From: Planctomycetota bacterium
GTDB lineage: Bacteria; Planctomycetota; JAMOSO01
Direction: 5' to 3'
Length of the DNA stretch: 64,000 bases
NCBI GenBank assembly: GCA_027063065.1
Contig: JAMOSO010000048.1
Location: 1 to 64,000 of the forward strand
Part shown: positions 18,529 through 26,303 of the stretch, one piece after another
How positions within the stretch are numbered: position 1 is the stretch's first letter
Layout: each line of letters opens with the position of its first letter
Notes under the pieces: model-generated
Told to the model about the DNA's origin: nothing
The model's database searches: none
Seen by the model: the letters and a program-made list of their open reading frames with translations, nothing else
Program-made: the position numbers and the translations under genes

Positions 18529-19541
18529 TGTCTAAGAAATCATCAGAGTTAGATGAATTAACTAATGATTATGCAACATCTGCCATTAATGAGGATGCTG
18601 TGAAATTACATACTGCCACTAAGAAAAAGCGTCGATTAAATTTGCGTTCTATGATTCAACAAGCGCCTTTGCAAGATATTTCTTTAAGTGAAATTTCTAT
18701 AGGCGATCAACCCCGTAAATTTTTTGATGATGACAAGTTGGCAGAATTGGCACAGTCTATTCAGGACAGGGGACAATTAGAGCCGATTAAAGTATTAAAG
18801 AAAGCTCAGGGCTATAGTTTAATTTTTGGTGAGCGTCGTTTTAGGGCTTCATTATTAATACCGGGTAAAAAAACTATTAAAGCATTGGTTTTTGAAGAGG
18901 GCATGGACACCAGAAGTATTATTTTGGATCAACTAGCTGAAAATATTCATCGTGAAGATTTAAATCCACTAGAGAAATCACAGGGTCTTGTAGCGTTAAT
19001 TAATTTGCCAGGTATGAGTGGAATAAGTAATACAGAATTAGCCAAGCAAGTACAAAAATCTGAGACTTACGTATCAAGATTATTAACTTTAGCAAAATTA
19101 GATAGTGAATATCAGGATTTATTACTTGTGCATAGTTCGATATTTGGTTCTAAATTTATTTATGATAAATTACCAGCATTAATCAATGCTGCTGGTGAAA
19201 ATCATAATGATTTACACCAAAAAATCTATGATTCTATTGAACAAGGTCAGAATCTTTTTATACAAGAATCACAACCGATAGGGAAGGTTAAAAATGGAAT
19301 TGTTAAAAAGAAGGCTGGGCGTAAAAAATTACCTCCGTTAGAATTAAATACGTTTAAATGTAATCTGACAGTTGGAGTTAGAGTTGCTAGTGTAAAACGA
19401 GAAGCAGACTTACAAAAACGTAAAGAAATGGTACAAACAGATTTAAAAGAAGCTATTCAAACTTTAAAAAATACAATTGCCCAGAAGTTTAAATCTTATT
19501 TGGATGAAGAGGCTATTAACGATATTTTGAAAAATAATTAA
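18528..19541 (+). CDS. parB: Chromosome partitioning protein ParB
   Basis: CTP-dependent DNA clamp that loads at parS. The N-terminal ParB/Srx fold holds GDQPRKFFD near 64 and the box I motif GERRFRAS near 102. Box II is ENIHREDLNPLEKSQG near 139-154. The HTH follows (NTELAKQVQKSETYVSRLLTLA). The C-terminal third (from about 245) has a basic linker KKKAGRKKLP and a dimerisation helix region. Length of 337 residues is within the family. Translationally coupled to parA. Confidence 0.93.
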   Translation: MSKKSSELDELTNDYATSAINEDAVKLHTATKKKRRLNLRSMIQQAPLQDISLSEISIGDQPRKFFDDDKLAELAQSIQDRGQLEPIKVLKKAQGYSLIFGERRFRASLLIPGKKTIKALVFEEGMDTRSIILDQLAENIHREDLNPLEKSQGLVALINLPGMSGISNTELAKQVQKSETYVSRLLTLAKLDSEYQDLLLVHSSIFGSKFIYDKLPALINAAGENHNDLHQKIYDSIEQGQNLFIQESQPIGKVKNGIVKKKAGRKKLPPLELNTFKCNLTVGVRVASVKREADLQKRKEMVQTDLKEAIQTLKNTIAQKFKSYLDEEAINDILKNN

Positions 19542-19559
19542 GCTTGAGGTGTTGGTGTA

Positions 19560-20108
19560 ATGAAATGTATAGAGTTTGATGAATTAGTAGAAAATTTTAA
19601 TTGTGATTCTACAACTATTGAATATTTAAAAAAGGTAGCTTTTAAATCTGGTGGGGCAGAATCGTTATTTGTTGATTTAGATACTATAAGTTCTGATTGT
19701 CCGCAAAGAGATTATTTGTTAGAAAAGTGGCAGGAGTTTACATCAGAGTCTATTAAAAATATAGAAAATGGTGATATTATAGAGCATGATATTGAAGATA
19801 GGTTTTGTGAGCGTTTTAACAAGCTTGAAGATACTTTGCAACAGTTATCTCACACTATGATTTCTGATAAAGCGCAAATAGCTAGTTTGGCAAATGAGCT
19901 AATAGATATGAAGCATATGGTAAAGGAGCAAAAAAGGGTGTATTCTGATTTTGTGGAGTTATCACAAAAAATGGATCAGTCTGTAGGAGATCTAATAGAA
20001 AAAACTTGTCGTATTGAAGGTTATTTTGCCAGCCCGTTTAGGGATAAATTATTGTATATTATTATATTTTTATTGTTGGTATTAGATATTTGGAAATCGT
20101 TTTTATGA
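19560..20108 (+). CDS. Tail-anchored coiled-coil protein in the parAB operon
   Basis: Not recognised. Of 182 residues, about 85-155 form a heptad-rich coiled coil (FNKLEDTLQQLSHTM, IASLANELIDMKHMV) and the last 20 are a strong membrane helix (LLYIIIFLLLVLDIW). That makes it a C-tail-anchored inner-membrane protein facing the cytoplasm. It follows parB by 18 bases and overlaps the next receiver gene by ATGA. A role in holding the partition complex or a signalling protein at the membrane is inferred from this position only. Confidence 0.75.
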   Translation: MKCIEFDELVENFNCDSTTIEYLKKVAFKSGGAESLFVDLDTISSDCPQRDYLLEKWQEFTSESIKNIENGDIIEHDIEDRFCERFNKLEDTLQQLSHTMISDKAQIASLANELIDMKHMVKEQKRVYSDFVELSQKMDQSVGDLIEKTCRIEGYFASPFRDKLLYIIIFLLLVLDIWKSFL

Positions 20109-20506
20109 TGTCTGCTTTTCTTGTTAATGAGCCACCAAAAAAACGTATCATTGTGGCAGATGATTCGTTACATATGCGTAGATTATTACAGAAATATTTA
20201 GCGAACGAAGGATATGTTGTGCAGGTATGTAGTAACGGTTTAGATATAGAGGATTTATTTGCAGAGTGGCCTGCGGATTTGTTGATAACAGATGTTATCA
20301 TGCCAGAAAAATATGGCTCGGAAGTGGCTAGAGACTTGCAAAAATCTCATAGAAAATTAAAAGTTATATTGGTAACAGGAGCTAATAATACTCATACGGA
20401 TGATTTGAAAGCTTCTGGTGAATATGGCGAATATATTTTGTTACGCAAACCATTTAAATTAGAAAAATTAGGCCAGTTGGTGCAAGATGTATTTAAGACT
20501 ATATAA
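20105..20506 (+). CDS. Single-domain response regulator, coupled to the parAB operon
   Basis: CheY-like receiver of 133 residues with all key positions: ADD near 18, the phospho-acceptor Asp in LLITDVIMP near 61, Thr in LVTGAN near 88 and Lys in LLRKPF near 112. No output domain. The ATG at 20105 overlaps the upstream stop (ATGA), so it is translated with the tail-anchored protein; an upstream TTG would extend into that gene. It may act by protein contact, as DivK does in Caulobacter, but the partner is unknown. Confidence 0.9.
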   Translation: MMSAFLVNEPPKKRIIVADDSLHMRRLLQKYLANEGYVVQVCSNGLDIEDLFAEWPADLLITDVIMPEKYGSEVARDLQKSHRKLKVILVTGANNTHTDDLKASGEYGEYILLRKPFKLEKLGQLVQDVFKTI

Positions 20507-20610
20507 TTAGTTTAATTTTATTAGATAATCATATAATATTAAGTAAACTGATATCGTACATAAATCGTTGCGTTATTTATTGTTGGGCATGTAGATAATA
20601 TAGAGGGGTT

Positions 20611-20961
20611 ATGGTGGTAAATAGACAGAAAAGGGTTTTGTTAATAGATGATGAACGTTTAATTTTAGATATATATAAGGCGTTTTTAGAAGAGCATGAT
20701 GTTGTTGTTGATATATGTGAGTCAGGTTTAGAAGCTGTGAATTATGTAACAAATAATAAGTATAATCTTATTATTTGTGATATGCTTATGCCAGGTAAAA
20801 GCGGTTTAAATACTGTTAATGCAATTGTAAAGGTTGATCCAAAAGTAAAAGTATTAATTATTACAGGTTATGAACAAACTGCCTATTTGCGAGGCCATGC
20901 TAATATAGTAGATGTGTTATCAAAATCTTGTCATTTAAAAGAAATATTAGTGTATATATAA
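20611..20961 (+). CDS. Single-domain response regulator
   Basis: A 116-residue receiver domain: IDDE near 13, the phospho-acceptor Asp in LIICDMLMP near 57, Thr in IITGYE near 85 and Lys in VLSKSCHLKE near 106. A GAGGGG ribosome site lies just upstream of the ATG. It is 104 bases from the previous receiver and could be the last gene of the parAB transcript or have its own promoter. The segment after the Thr is short of the usual K-P (KS instead), so signalling may be altered. Confidence 0.85.
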   Translation: MVVNRQKRVLLIDDERLILDIYKAFLEEHDVVVDICESGLEAVNYVTNNKYNLIICDMLMPGKSGLNTVNAIVKVDPKVKVLIITGYEQTAYLRGHANIVDVLSKSCHLKEILVYI

Positions 20962-21019
20962 GGTGTTTTTTTTTGTAATAATGATAAATTTGAGTTGATT
21001 GAAAAGATTTGATTGAAAA

Positions 21020-21409
21020 ATGAATAAGCCATTAAAAGTAACAGCTGGAGTAATCCATCGAGGAAGAGAGGTTTTTATCGCTCAACGCCCAGAGGGAGCT
21101 AATTTTTCTGGATATTGGGAATTTCCTGGTGGTAAAATAGAAGAAGGCGAGACTCCTGAGCAGTGTTTGGTGCGCGAATTGCAAGAAGAGCTTGGTATTG
21201 GTACACGTATTATTGAGCACTTAGTTACTACAACTCACTATAATGGTGATTTTTGTATTGAATTAGCAGGGTATAGAGTTGAAGTTATTAAAGGCAAAAT
21301 AGCTGTATGGGAGCATACAGATGGGGCATGGGTTTTGCCAGAAAATTTACATAAATGGAAAATGACCCCGGCAGATAATGCTATTATAGAATTATTAAAA
21401 GCGGAATAA
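21020..21409 (+). CDS. mutT: NUDIX hydrolase (MutT-like)
   Basis: The 129-residue protein contains a full Nudix box G-x5-E-x7-RELQEELG ([24 protein letters not shown] region at about 37-59). The N-terminus [19 protein letters not shown] is typical of MutT, which removes 8-oxo-dGTP from the nucleotide pool. Substrate is inferred from overall similarity. Its stop abuts that of the convergent GIY-YIG gene. Confidence 0.85.
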   Translation: MNKPLKVTAGVIHRGREVFIAQRPEGANFSGYWEFPGGKIEEGETPEQCLVRELQEELGIGTRIIEHLVTTTHYNGDFCIELAGYRVEVIKGKIAVWEHTDGAWVLPENLHKWKMTPADNAIIELLKAE

Positions 21410-21733
21410 CTATTTATTTTGCTTGATTGAAACACAGGGGTGTGTTTGTATGTGCATATCTAAATTTAATATGGTAGCTATGTTATCTTGATGTTGTAAT
21501 AAATGTTCTTTTTGTTGGCGTGATAATTTTTTAATTTTGGCTTCCACTGTTAAAGCCTTGCCAGTTTCTTCGTTTATTTGCCAACAGGCTACCATCATTA
21601 GCGGTTTAAATGCTCTTGTATATTTGGCACCCTTACCAGTACAGTGTTGCAAAAACCGCCTTTGCAGATTGCTAGTGGAGCCTGTATATAAACTGTTATT
21701 GCAACAACGTAATATATATATCCATTTATACAT
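21410..21733 (-). CDS. GIY-YIG domain protein (YhbQ/UPF0213-like)
   Basis: A 107-residue single GIY-YIG nuclease domain: YILRCCNNSLYTGSTSNLQRR at residues 6-26, then a conserved GAKYTR and the catalytic Glu in VEAKIKKLSR. Stand-alone proteins of this kind may act in DNA repair, but the role is unproven. It starts at the last base of rimO and is probably co-transcribed with it. Confidence 0.85.
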   Translation of the reverse strand: MYKWIYILRCCNNSLYTGSTSNLQRRFLQHCTGKGAKYTRAFKPLMMVACWQINEETGKALTVEAKIKKLSRQQKEHLLQHQDNIATILNLDMHIQTHPCVSIKQNK

Positions 21734-23049
21734 TAAAATTCGGCATATAAATTAAAGTCATCATGACCAATAATATCAGCAACAATGATATCGCCTGTTT
21801 CTAAATCTTCGCCTTCGACATATGTAACACCATCAACATCCGGACTTTGACCCATTGTTCGCCCTATTGCACTTAATTCATTATTGGAAGGTTTATCGAT
21901 AATAATCAATTGTTCTGTGTTGACTTTGTTGGCATTTAACTCGTTTGATATTTCTGCGGCACGTTTCATTAGTATGTTACATCGTTTCTGAATGATATCT
22001 TCTGAAACCTGATTTGGCAGTTTTTCTGCAGGTGTGCCAACTTCAGGACTATAGCCAAATACACCTACTCGATCAAAACGGATTTTATCGACTAGATTTA
22101 ATAAGCTTTGGAAATGCTCTTCTGTTTCTCCGGGAAATCCTACAATAAAAGTGGTGCGTAAAATGAGATCTGGATTTTGTTGACGTGCTTCAATTAGAAA
22201 TTCTGGTATATCACCAAGCGGAGGACGGTTCATTAATTTTAATATTTCTGGATGACCATGCTGTAGTGGAATATCGACATAGGGTAATAATTTTTCACTG
22301 CCATGCATACGTTGTATAATAGGTTTAACCATTTTTTCGGGAAACAAATAATGTAAACGCAACCAGTCTAAATTGTCTATTTTTTCTAAAGCATTAATGG
22401 CATCTAAAATATTTATATTATCATTTAAATCACGTCCATAAGTTATAGGATCTTGAGCAATTAAAATAATTTCTTTAATTCCTTTGTTTACTAAATGCTT
22501 TGCTTGTGAAACTAAAGTATTAATATCAGAGCTAACTTGTTTACCTCTGATTGTTGGTATAGTACAAAATGCGCACGATTTAGAACATCCCTCTGCTAAT
22601 TTTAAATATGCACTGGCTCCACCAGTTAAAATAGTGGGATTTTTAGCTTCTGGCACAGCATATTGATTAGTGTCTACTGTACGTATCTTTTTACCTTGTT
22701 GGGCTGTTGTAATTGATTCTAAGAGTTGTACATAGCCGCTAAATCCAGAAATGATATCAATGTCAGGAAATTTAATTTCTAATTGTTTAGCATCTTTTTG
22801 AGGCATACAGCCTAAAACAACAATTATGCCACCGTATTGCTGTTTCCAAGCAATTGCATCTTGGATATGGGCATAGCCTTCTTCGCGGGCAGGACCAATA
22901 AAACCGCAGGTATTTATCATAAAAATACCTGCTTTGGTTTCATCTGTTTGTAAAGAAAATCCGTGTTCACTAAGGTTTCCTAATACGTTTTGCGAATCGA
23001 CAAGATTTTTTGAACAACCTAGACTTACAAGGAAAATTTCTTTATTCAT
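21733..23049 (-). CDS. rimO: Ribosomal protein uS12 methylthiotransferase
   Basis: Radical SAM methylthiotransferase that modifies the conserved Asp of ribosomal protein S12. Of 438 residues, the N-terminal UPF0004 domain begins VSLGCSKNLVDSQ, the radical SAM cluster is CSKSCAFCTIPTIRG near 155-169, and a TRAM domain ends the protein. The SLGCSKNLVDSE-like start distinguishes RimO from MiaB. Confidence 0.93.
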   Translation of the reverse strand: MNKEIFLVSLGCSKNLVDSQNVLGNLSEHGFSLQTDETKAGIFMINTCGFIGPAREEGYAHIQDAIAWKQQYGGIIVVLGCMPQKDAKQLEIKFPDIDIISGFSGYVQLLESITTAQQGKKIRTVDTNQYAVPEAKNPTILTGGASAYLKLAEGCSKSCAFCTIPTIRGKQVSSDINTLVSQAKHLVNKGIKEIILIAQDPITYGRDLNDNINILDAINALEKIDNLDWLRLHYLFPEKMVKPIIQRMHGSEKLLPYVDIPLQHGHPEILKLMNRPPLGDIPEFLIEARQQNPDLILRTTFIVGFPGETEEHFQSLLNLVDKIRFDRVGVFGYSPEVGTPAEKLPNQVSEDIIQKRCNILMKRAAEISNELNANKVNTEQLIIIDKPSNNELSAIGRTMGQSPDVDGVTYVEGEDLETGDIIVADIIGHDDFNLYAEF

Positions 23050-23071
23050 TTGTTTCCTGAAAATTAAAACA

Positions 23072-23110
23072 TAAAAAAACCCTTCTTTAAAATTTTAAAG
23101 AAGGGTTTTA
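23072..23110 (-). terminator. Terminator downstream of the tRNA genes
   Basis: AAACCCTTCTTTAAAA pairs with TTTTAAAGAAGGGTTT as a long near-perfect stem. On the minus strand a run of seven T follows. It ends the tRNA-Lys/tRNA-Glu transcript and perhaps the whole rpsB-tsf-pyrH-frr readthrough. Confidence 0.85.
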
Positions 23111-23112
23111 AA

Positions 23113-23190
23113 TGGTAGCGCCAACGGGATTTGAACCCGTGTTGCTGGAATGAAAACCCAGAGTCCTAGGCCTGGCTAGACGATGGCGCC
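23113..23190 (-). tRNA. tRNA-Glu (UUC)
   Basis: The minus strand folds into a cloverleaf. The acceptor stem GGCGCCA pairs with TGGCGCT, the anticodon stem CTGGG/TCCAG (last pair G-T) encloses loop TTTTCAT with anticodon TTC, and the T arm is GTTCAAATC. The 3' CCA is encoded. The start GGCGCCATCGTCTAGCCAGG fits bacterial tRNA-Glu. Confidence 0.95.
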
Positions 23191-23196
23191 TTATAA

Positions 23197-23272
23197 TGGT
23201 GAGGACAGATGGACTTGAACCATCGACCAATTGATTAAAAGTCAATTGCTCTACCAACTGAGCTATGTCCCC
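23197..23272 (-). tRNA. tRNA-Lys (UUU)
   Basis: The minus-strand cloverleaf has acceptor GGGGACA/TGTCCTC, D arm GCTCAGTTGGTAGAGC, anticodon stem ATTGA/TCAAT with loop CTTTTAA (anticodon TTT), T arm GTTCAAGTC, and an encoded CCA. It lies 6 bases upstream of tRNA-Glu and 9 bases after frr, so it is probably part of the rpsB-tsf-pyrH-frr transcript. Confidence 0.96.
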
Positions 23273-23281
23273 AATTATAAT

Positions 23282-23839
23282 TTATACGGTCATTATCTCT
23301 TTAATTTTTGTTTCTAAAAGAGAGTTAATAAGCGTCTCATGCTTAGAAATTAAGTCTTGAACTTTATCCTTAGCAGTGTAACATTCATCTTCACTAATGG
23401 TACTATTTTTTTGTGCTAAGTCAAGTTTTTTATTGGCATCACGGCGTGCGTTTCTAGTGGCAACTTTGGCTTTTTCAGCTTCTTCTTTTGCTAAAGATTG
23501 TACTTGTTTACGACGTTCTTCAGTAAGTGGAGGAAAGTTTAAACGGATAACTTTACCGTCATTTGCAGGCGTGACACCTAAGTCAGATTTTAAAATAGCT
23601 TTTTCTATATCACCAAGAGTACTTGCGTCAAAGGGCTTTATCATTATTTGTCTTGGTTCTGGTGTGGCTATATTTGCCATTTGAGCAATACCTGTAGGTG
23701 CACCGTAATATTCAGCGCGAATATTTTCAACTAGAGCTTTTGAAGCTTGCCCAGTACGTAAAGTTTTAAATCTATTTTTTAACGCCTCTGTGCTGGCTTC
23801 GATTTTTTCTTCTAATTCAAACAATAATTCTTCAACCAT
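23282..23839 (-). CDS. frr: Ribosome recycling factor
   Basis: The 185-residue protein splits post-termination ribosomes with EF-G. Family features: FKTLRTGQASKALVENI near 25-41, YYGAPTGIAQMANIATPEPRQ near 44-64, and the helical hairpin LTEERRKQVQSLAKEEAEKAKVATRNARRDANKK near 110-145. It follows pyrH by one base in the standard rpsB-tsf-pyrH-frr order. Confidence 0.97.
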   Translation of the reverse strand: MVEELLFELEEKIEASTEALKNRFKTLRTGQASKALVENIRAEYYGAPTGIAQMANIATPEPRQIMIKPFDASTLGDIEKAILKSDLGVTPANDGKVIRLNFPPLTEERRKQVQSLAKEEAEKAKVATRNARRDANKKLDLAQKNSTISEDECYTAKDKVQDLISKHETLINSLLETKIKEIMTV

Positions 23840-23840
23840 T

Positions 23841-24560
23841 TTAAGCTCCTACAATAGTTCCAATGGGTTCACCTTGAGCTGCTTTTAAAACTGAACCCTT
23901 GTCTTGTAAACAAAATACTTGTATGGGCAGATTATTTTCTTTGCACATTGCTATAGCAGTGGCATCCATGACACGTAATTCATTTTTTAAAACATCCATA
24001 AAACTTAAACGTTCGTATTTAGTTGCTGTTGCATCTTTTTTGGGATCAGCAGTATATATACCGTCTACATTTGTGGCTTTAAAAATAACATCGGCATTTA
24101 TTTCATTGGCTCGCAATGTGGCTGTTGTGTCCGTGGTAAAAAAAGGACTGCCAGTTCCACCTGCAAAAATAACTACTTTGCCGTTAGATAAATGTTCTAA
24201 TGCATTACGCCTAATGTAAGGTTCGCCAATTTCTTTTAAATGCAAAGCAGAAAGCAATGCTGTTTTTGTGTTCATTTTTTCTAATACATCGCGCAACATC
24301 ATGGCATTCATCATTGTTGCCATCATACCCATATAGTCGCCATTAACACGATCCATACCAGCTTGTGCCATGGCTTCGCCACGCATAAAATTACCGCCGC
24401 CTATAACTACTGCTATTTCAAACCCAGCTTTGGCAACGCTATCGACTTCTGCAGCAATATTTTTAACAGTTTTAGCACAAAAGCCAAAACCTATATCACC
24501 AGCCATAGCTTCACCACTAAGTTTAAGTAAGATTCGTTTATAGGGGCGGTTATTTGACAT
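23841..24560 (-). CDS. pyrH: Uridylate kinase
   Basis: UMP kinase of the amino acid kinase fold, 239 residues. KRILLKLSGEAM at the N-terminus, VIGGGNFMRG near 51-60, DYMGMMATMMNAM near 78-90 and VFAGGTGSPFFTTDT-like segment near 132-146 are diagnostic. It makes UDP for nucleotide supply. It lies 3 bases after tsf, between tsf and frr. Confidence 0.97.
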   Translation of the reverse strand: MSNNRPYKRILLKLSGEAMAGDIGFGFCAKTVKNIAAEVDSVAKAGFEIAVVIGGGNFMRGEAMAQAGMDRVNGDYMGMMATMMNAMMLRDVLEKMNTKTALLSALHLKEIGEPYIRRNALEHLSNGKVVIFAGGTGSPFFTTDTTATLRANEINADVIFKATNVDGIYTADPKKDATATKYERLSFMDVLKNELRVMDATAIAMCKENNLPIQVFCLQDKGSVLKAAQGEPIGTIVGA

Positions 24561-24563
24561 TAC

Positions 24564-25154
24564 TTAGTTGGCACCAACTTCAAAACGGCTAAAACGTGCC
24601 AATTTTACGTTTTCACCGACTTTTTGAATGGCAGTTTTAATAACGTCAGTGATGGTCATAGAGTCATCTTTAATATATTTTTGTTCTTCTAAGCATTGTT
24701 CTGAAAAGAATTTATTCATTTTGCCATCGACAATTTTATCGATAATTTCAGCAGGTTTTCCCTTAACTGTTTCGGCAGCAATTTCACGTTCTTTAGCAAT
24801 AACGTCTTCAGGAACATCTTCGCGTTTTAAATATGGAGGATTCATCGCTGCAATATGCATAGCAATATCACGTCCAATTGCTTGGAAATCAGCATTGCCA
24901 GCAACAAAATCAGTTTCGCAACTGATTTCAAGCAATACACCAATTCTGTTATTTGAGTGAATGTATGAAATTACAATACCTTCACCCGTAGCGCGATCGC
25001 CTTTTTTGGCAGCTTTAATTTCACCAGATTTGCGTAGGGCTTCAATAGCTTTTGCCATATCACCATCGGTTTGACTTAGAGCTTTTTTACAGTCCATCAT
25101 TCCAAGGCCTGTTTTTTCGCGTAATTCTTTTACTTGTGCAGCAGTTATAGCCAT
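24564..25154 (-). CDS. tsf: Elongation factor Ts, short form
   Basis: Nucleotide exchange factor for EF-Tu. The UBA-like start ITAAQVKELREKTGLGMMDCKKAL and the core SCETDFVAGNADF (exchange motif TDFV, near 76-88) are present. At 196 residues it is the short type known from Thermus and others, lacking the coiled-coil region of the E. coli 283-residue protein. Confidence 0.96.
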   Translation of the reverse strand: MAITAAQVKELREKTGLGMMDCKKALSQTDGDMAKAIEALRKSGEIKAAKKGDRATGEGIVISYIHSNNRIGVLLEISCETDFVAGNADFQAIGRDIAMHIAAMNPPYLKREDVPEDVIAKEREIAAETVKGKPAEIIDKIVDGKMNKFFSEQCLEEQKYIKDDSMTITDVIKTAIQKVGENVKLARFSRFEVGAN

Positions 25155-25169
25155 TTATATATCCTTTAA

Positions 25170-25955
25170 TTACTTAGCTTCTACAACTTCTTCTGTTTTT
25201 TCTACAGAAGCTTCAGCAGTTTTTTCTTCAACTTTTTTATCGGAAGCAGCTTTTTCTGCTGCAACAGCACGGTGTTTTGCGCCTTCATTGATGGCGGCTG
25301 CCAATTTATCAACTACAATAGCGATAGAGCGTATAGCATCGTCATTTCCTGGAATTGGAATTTTAGCTCCATCTGGATCGCCATTTGTATCGCAAAGAGC
25401 AATTACAGGTATATTGCAAGAATTAGCTTCGTGCATAGCGATTTTTTCATAACCAGTGTCTATAACTACAATCGCGTCAGGAAGTTTTTCCATGTTTACG
25501 ATACCTTCAAGATTGCGTTTTAATTTTTTATGTTCACGGCGTAAATTAGCTTGTTTACGTGTAGGCAAACTTTCAAGTTCGGCAGGGTTTTGCATCATTT
25601 CATCTAATTCTTTAAATCGTGATATACGACTGCGAACAACAGTAAGGTTAGTAAGGGCTCCGCCTAACCATTTTTGATCTACATAAGGCATACCGCAAGA
25701 TTTTGCAGCAACTTTAATAGCTTCTTTAGCTTGTTTTTTAGTGCCTACAAACAAAACCTGTCCATTATGGGCAGAAATATATTGTACTAAATGGTACGCC
25801 TTAATTAAGCCTTTAACAGTTTCACGAATATTAATGAGGTAAATCCCATTTTTTTTGCCGTGAATGTAAGGTTTCATTTTAGGGTTCCAGTGGCTGGTGC
25901 TGTGTCCAAAGTGGATACCAGACTCAAGTAGCTCGTCTACAGTTACGATGCTCAT
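25170..25955 (-). CDS. rpsB: 30S ribosomal protein S2
   Basis: The 261-residue protein begins VTVDELLESGIHFGHSTSHWNPKM and contains GTKKQAKEAIKVAAKSCGMPYVDQKWLGG-type text near 70-100 and DTNGDPDGAKIPIPGNDDAIRS near 185. The last 30 residues are an acidic/alanine-rich tail (KVEEKTAEASVEKTEEVVEAK region). First gene of the rpsB-tsf-pyrH-frr operon. A GGAG-type ribosome site precedes the ATG. Confidence 0.97.
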   Translation of the reverse strand: MSIVTVDELLESGIHFGHSTSHWNPKMKPYIHGKKNGIYLINIRETVKGLIKAYHLVQYISAHNGQVLFVGTKKQAKEAIKVAAKSCGMPYVDQKWLGGALTNLTVVRSRISRFKELDEMMQNPAELESLPTRKQANLRREHKKLKRNLEGIVNMEKLPDAIVVIDTGYEKIAMHEANSCNIPVIALCDTNGDPDGAKIPIPGNDDAIRSIAIVVDKLAAAINEGAKHRAVAAEKAASDKKVEEKTAEASVEKTEEVVEAK

Positions 25956-25986
25956 AGTTTCTCCTTCTTTAACCCAGAGTTATTCT

Positions 25987-26003
25987 TAGAGAACCATTCT
26001 CTA
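25987..26003 (-). promoter_or_regulatory. Hairpin in the rpsB leader
   Basis: TAGAGAA-TGG-TTCTCTA on the minus strand, a perfect 7-bp stem 32-48 bases before the rpsB ATG. S2 operons are often autoregulated through leader structures; this is a candidate. Confidence 0.4.
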
Positions 26004-26047
26004 TCTCTGTAGGTAAAAGATTTATAAAGGTAAAAAATTGAAGAGAA

Positions 26048-26076
26048 ATAAAACCATATAAATCATATAAAGTCAA
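26048..26076 (-). promoter_or_regulatory. Promoter of the rpsB operon
   Basis: Minus strand: TTGACT (26076-26071), 17-base spacer, then TTTTAT (26053-26048), about 95 bases upstream of the rpsB start. The -35 is close to consensus, the -10 weaker. Confidence 0.5.
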
Positions 26077-26118
26077 GTGAAATATGGCTCATTATATTTA
26101 ATTAAATGTATTTAGTTG

Positions 26119-26146
26119 TTGCCAAAAAAAATTGCAAAATTACAAT
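26119..26146 (+). promoter_or_regulatory. Promoter of 6S RNA
   Basis: TTGCCA (26119-26124), 16-base spacer, TACAAT (26141-26146). The predicted start at about 26152 coincides with the first base of the 6S terminal helix, which supports both calls. Confidence 0.6.
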
Positions 26147-26151
26147 ATAAA

Positions 26152-26297
26152 TGTCTTGGGTTGAGTCGTTGGCATCAGAGGCGAGCCTAGGTATTTAAAT
26201 AGGTACACTACCTTCCCCGTTGCGACTGGTTCCAATGGGAGCGTTTACCACTTAAACCGTTGTTGGTTCGTAATAGGCCTTTGATTTGCCCAGGGCA
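26152..26297 (+). ncRNA. ssrS: 6S RNA
   Basis: Long-hairpin RNA that sequesters housekeeping sigma factor-RNA polymerase. The ends form a 9-bp helix, TGTCTTGGG (26152-26160) with CCCAGGGCA (26289-26297). A second helix TCAGAGGC (26175-26182) pairs with GCCTTTGA (26277-26284), separated by internal loops, leading to an open central part. The length of about 146 bases and this fold suit 6S RNA. The gene lies upstream of rarA and ygfA, matching the conserved ssrS-ygfA linkage of proteobacteria. The 3' arm runs into the AGGG ribosome site of rarA. Confidence 0.8.
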
Positions 26298-26303
26298 TTT
26301 TAT

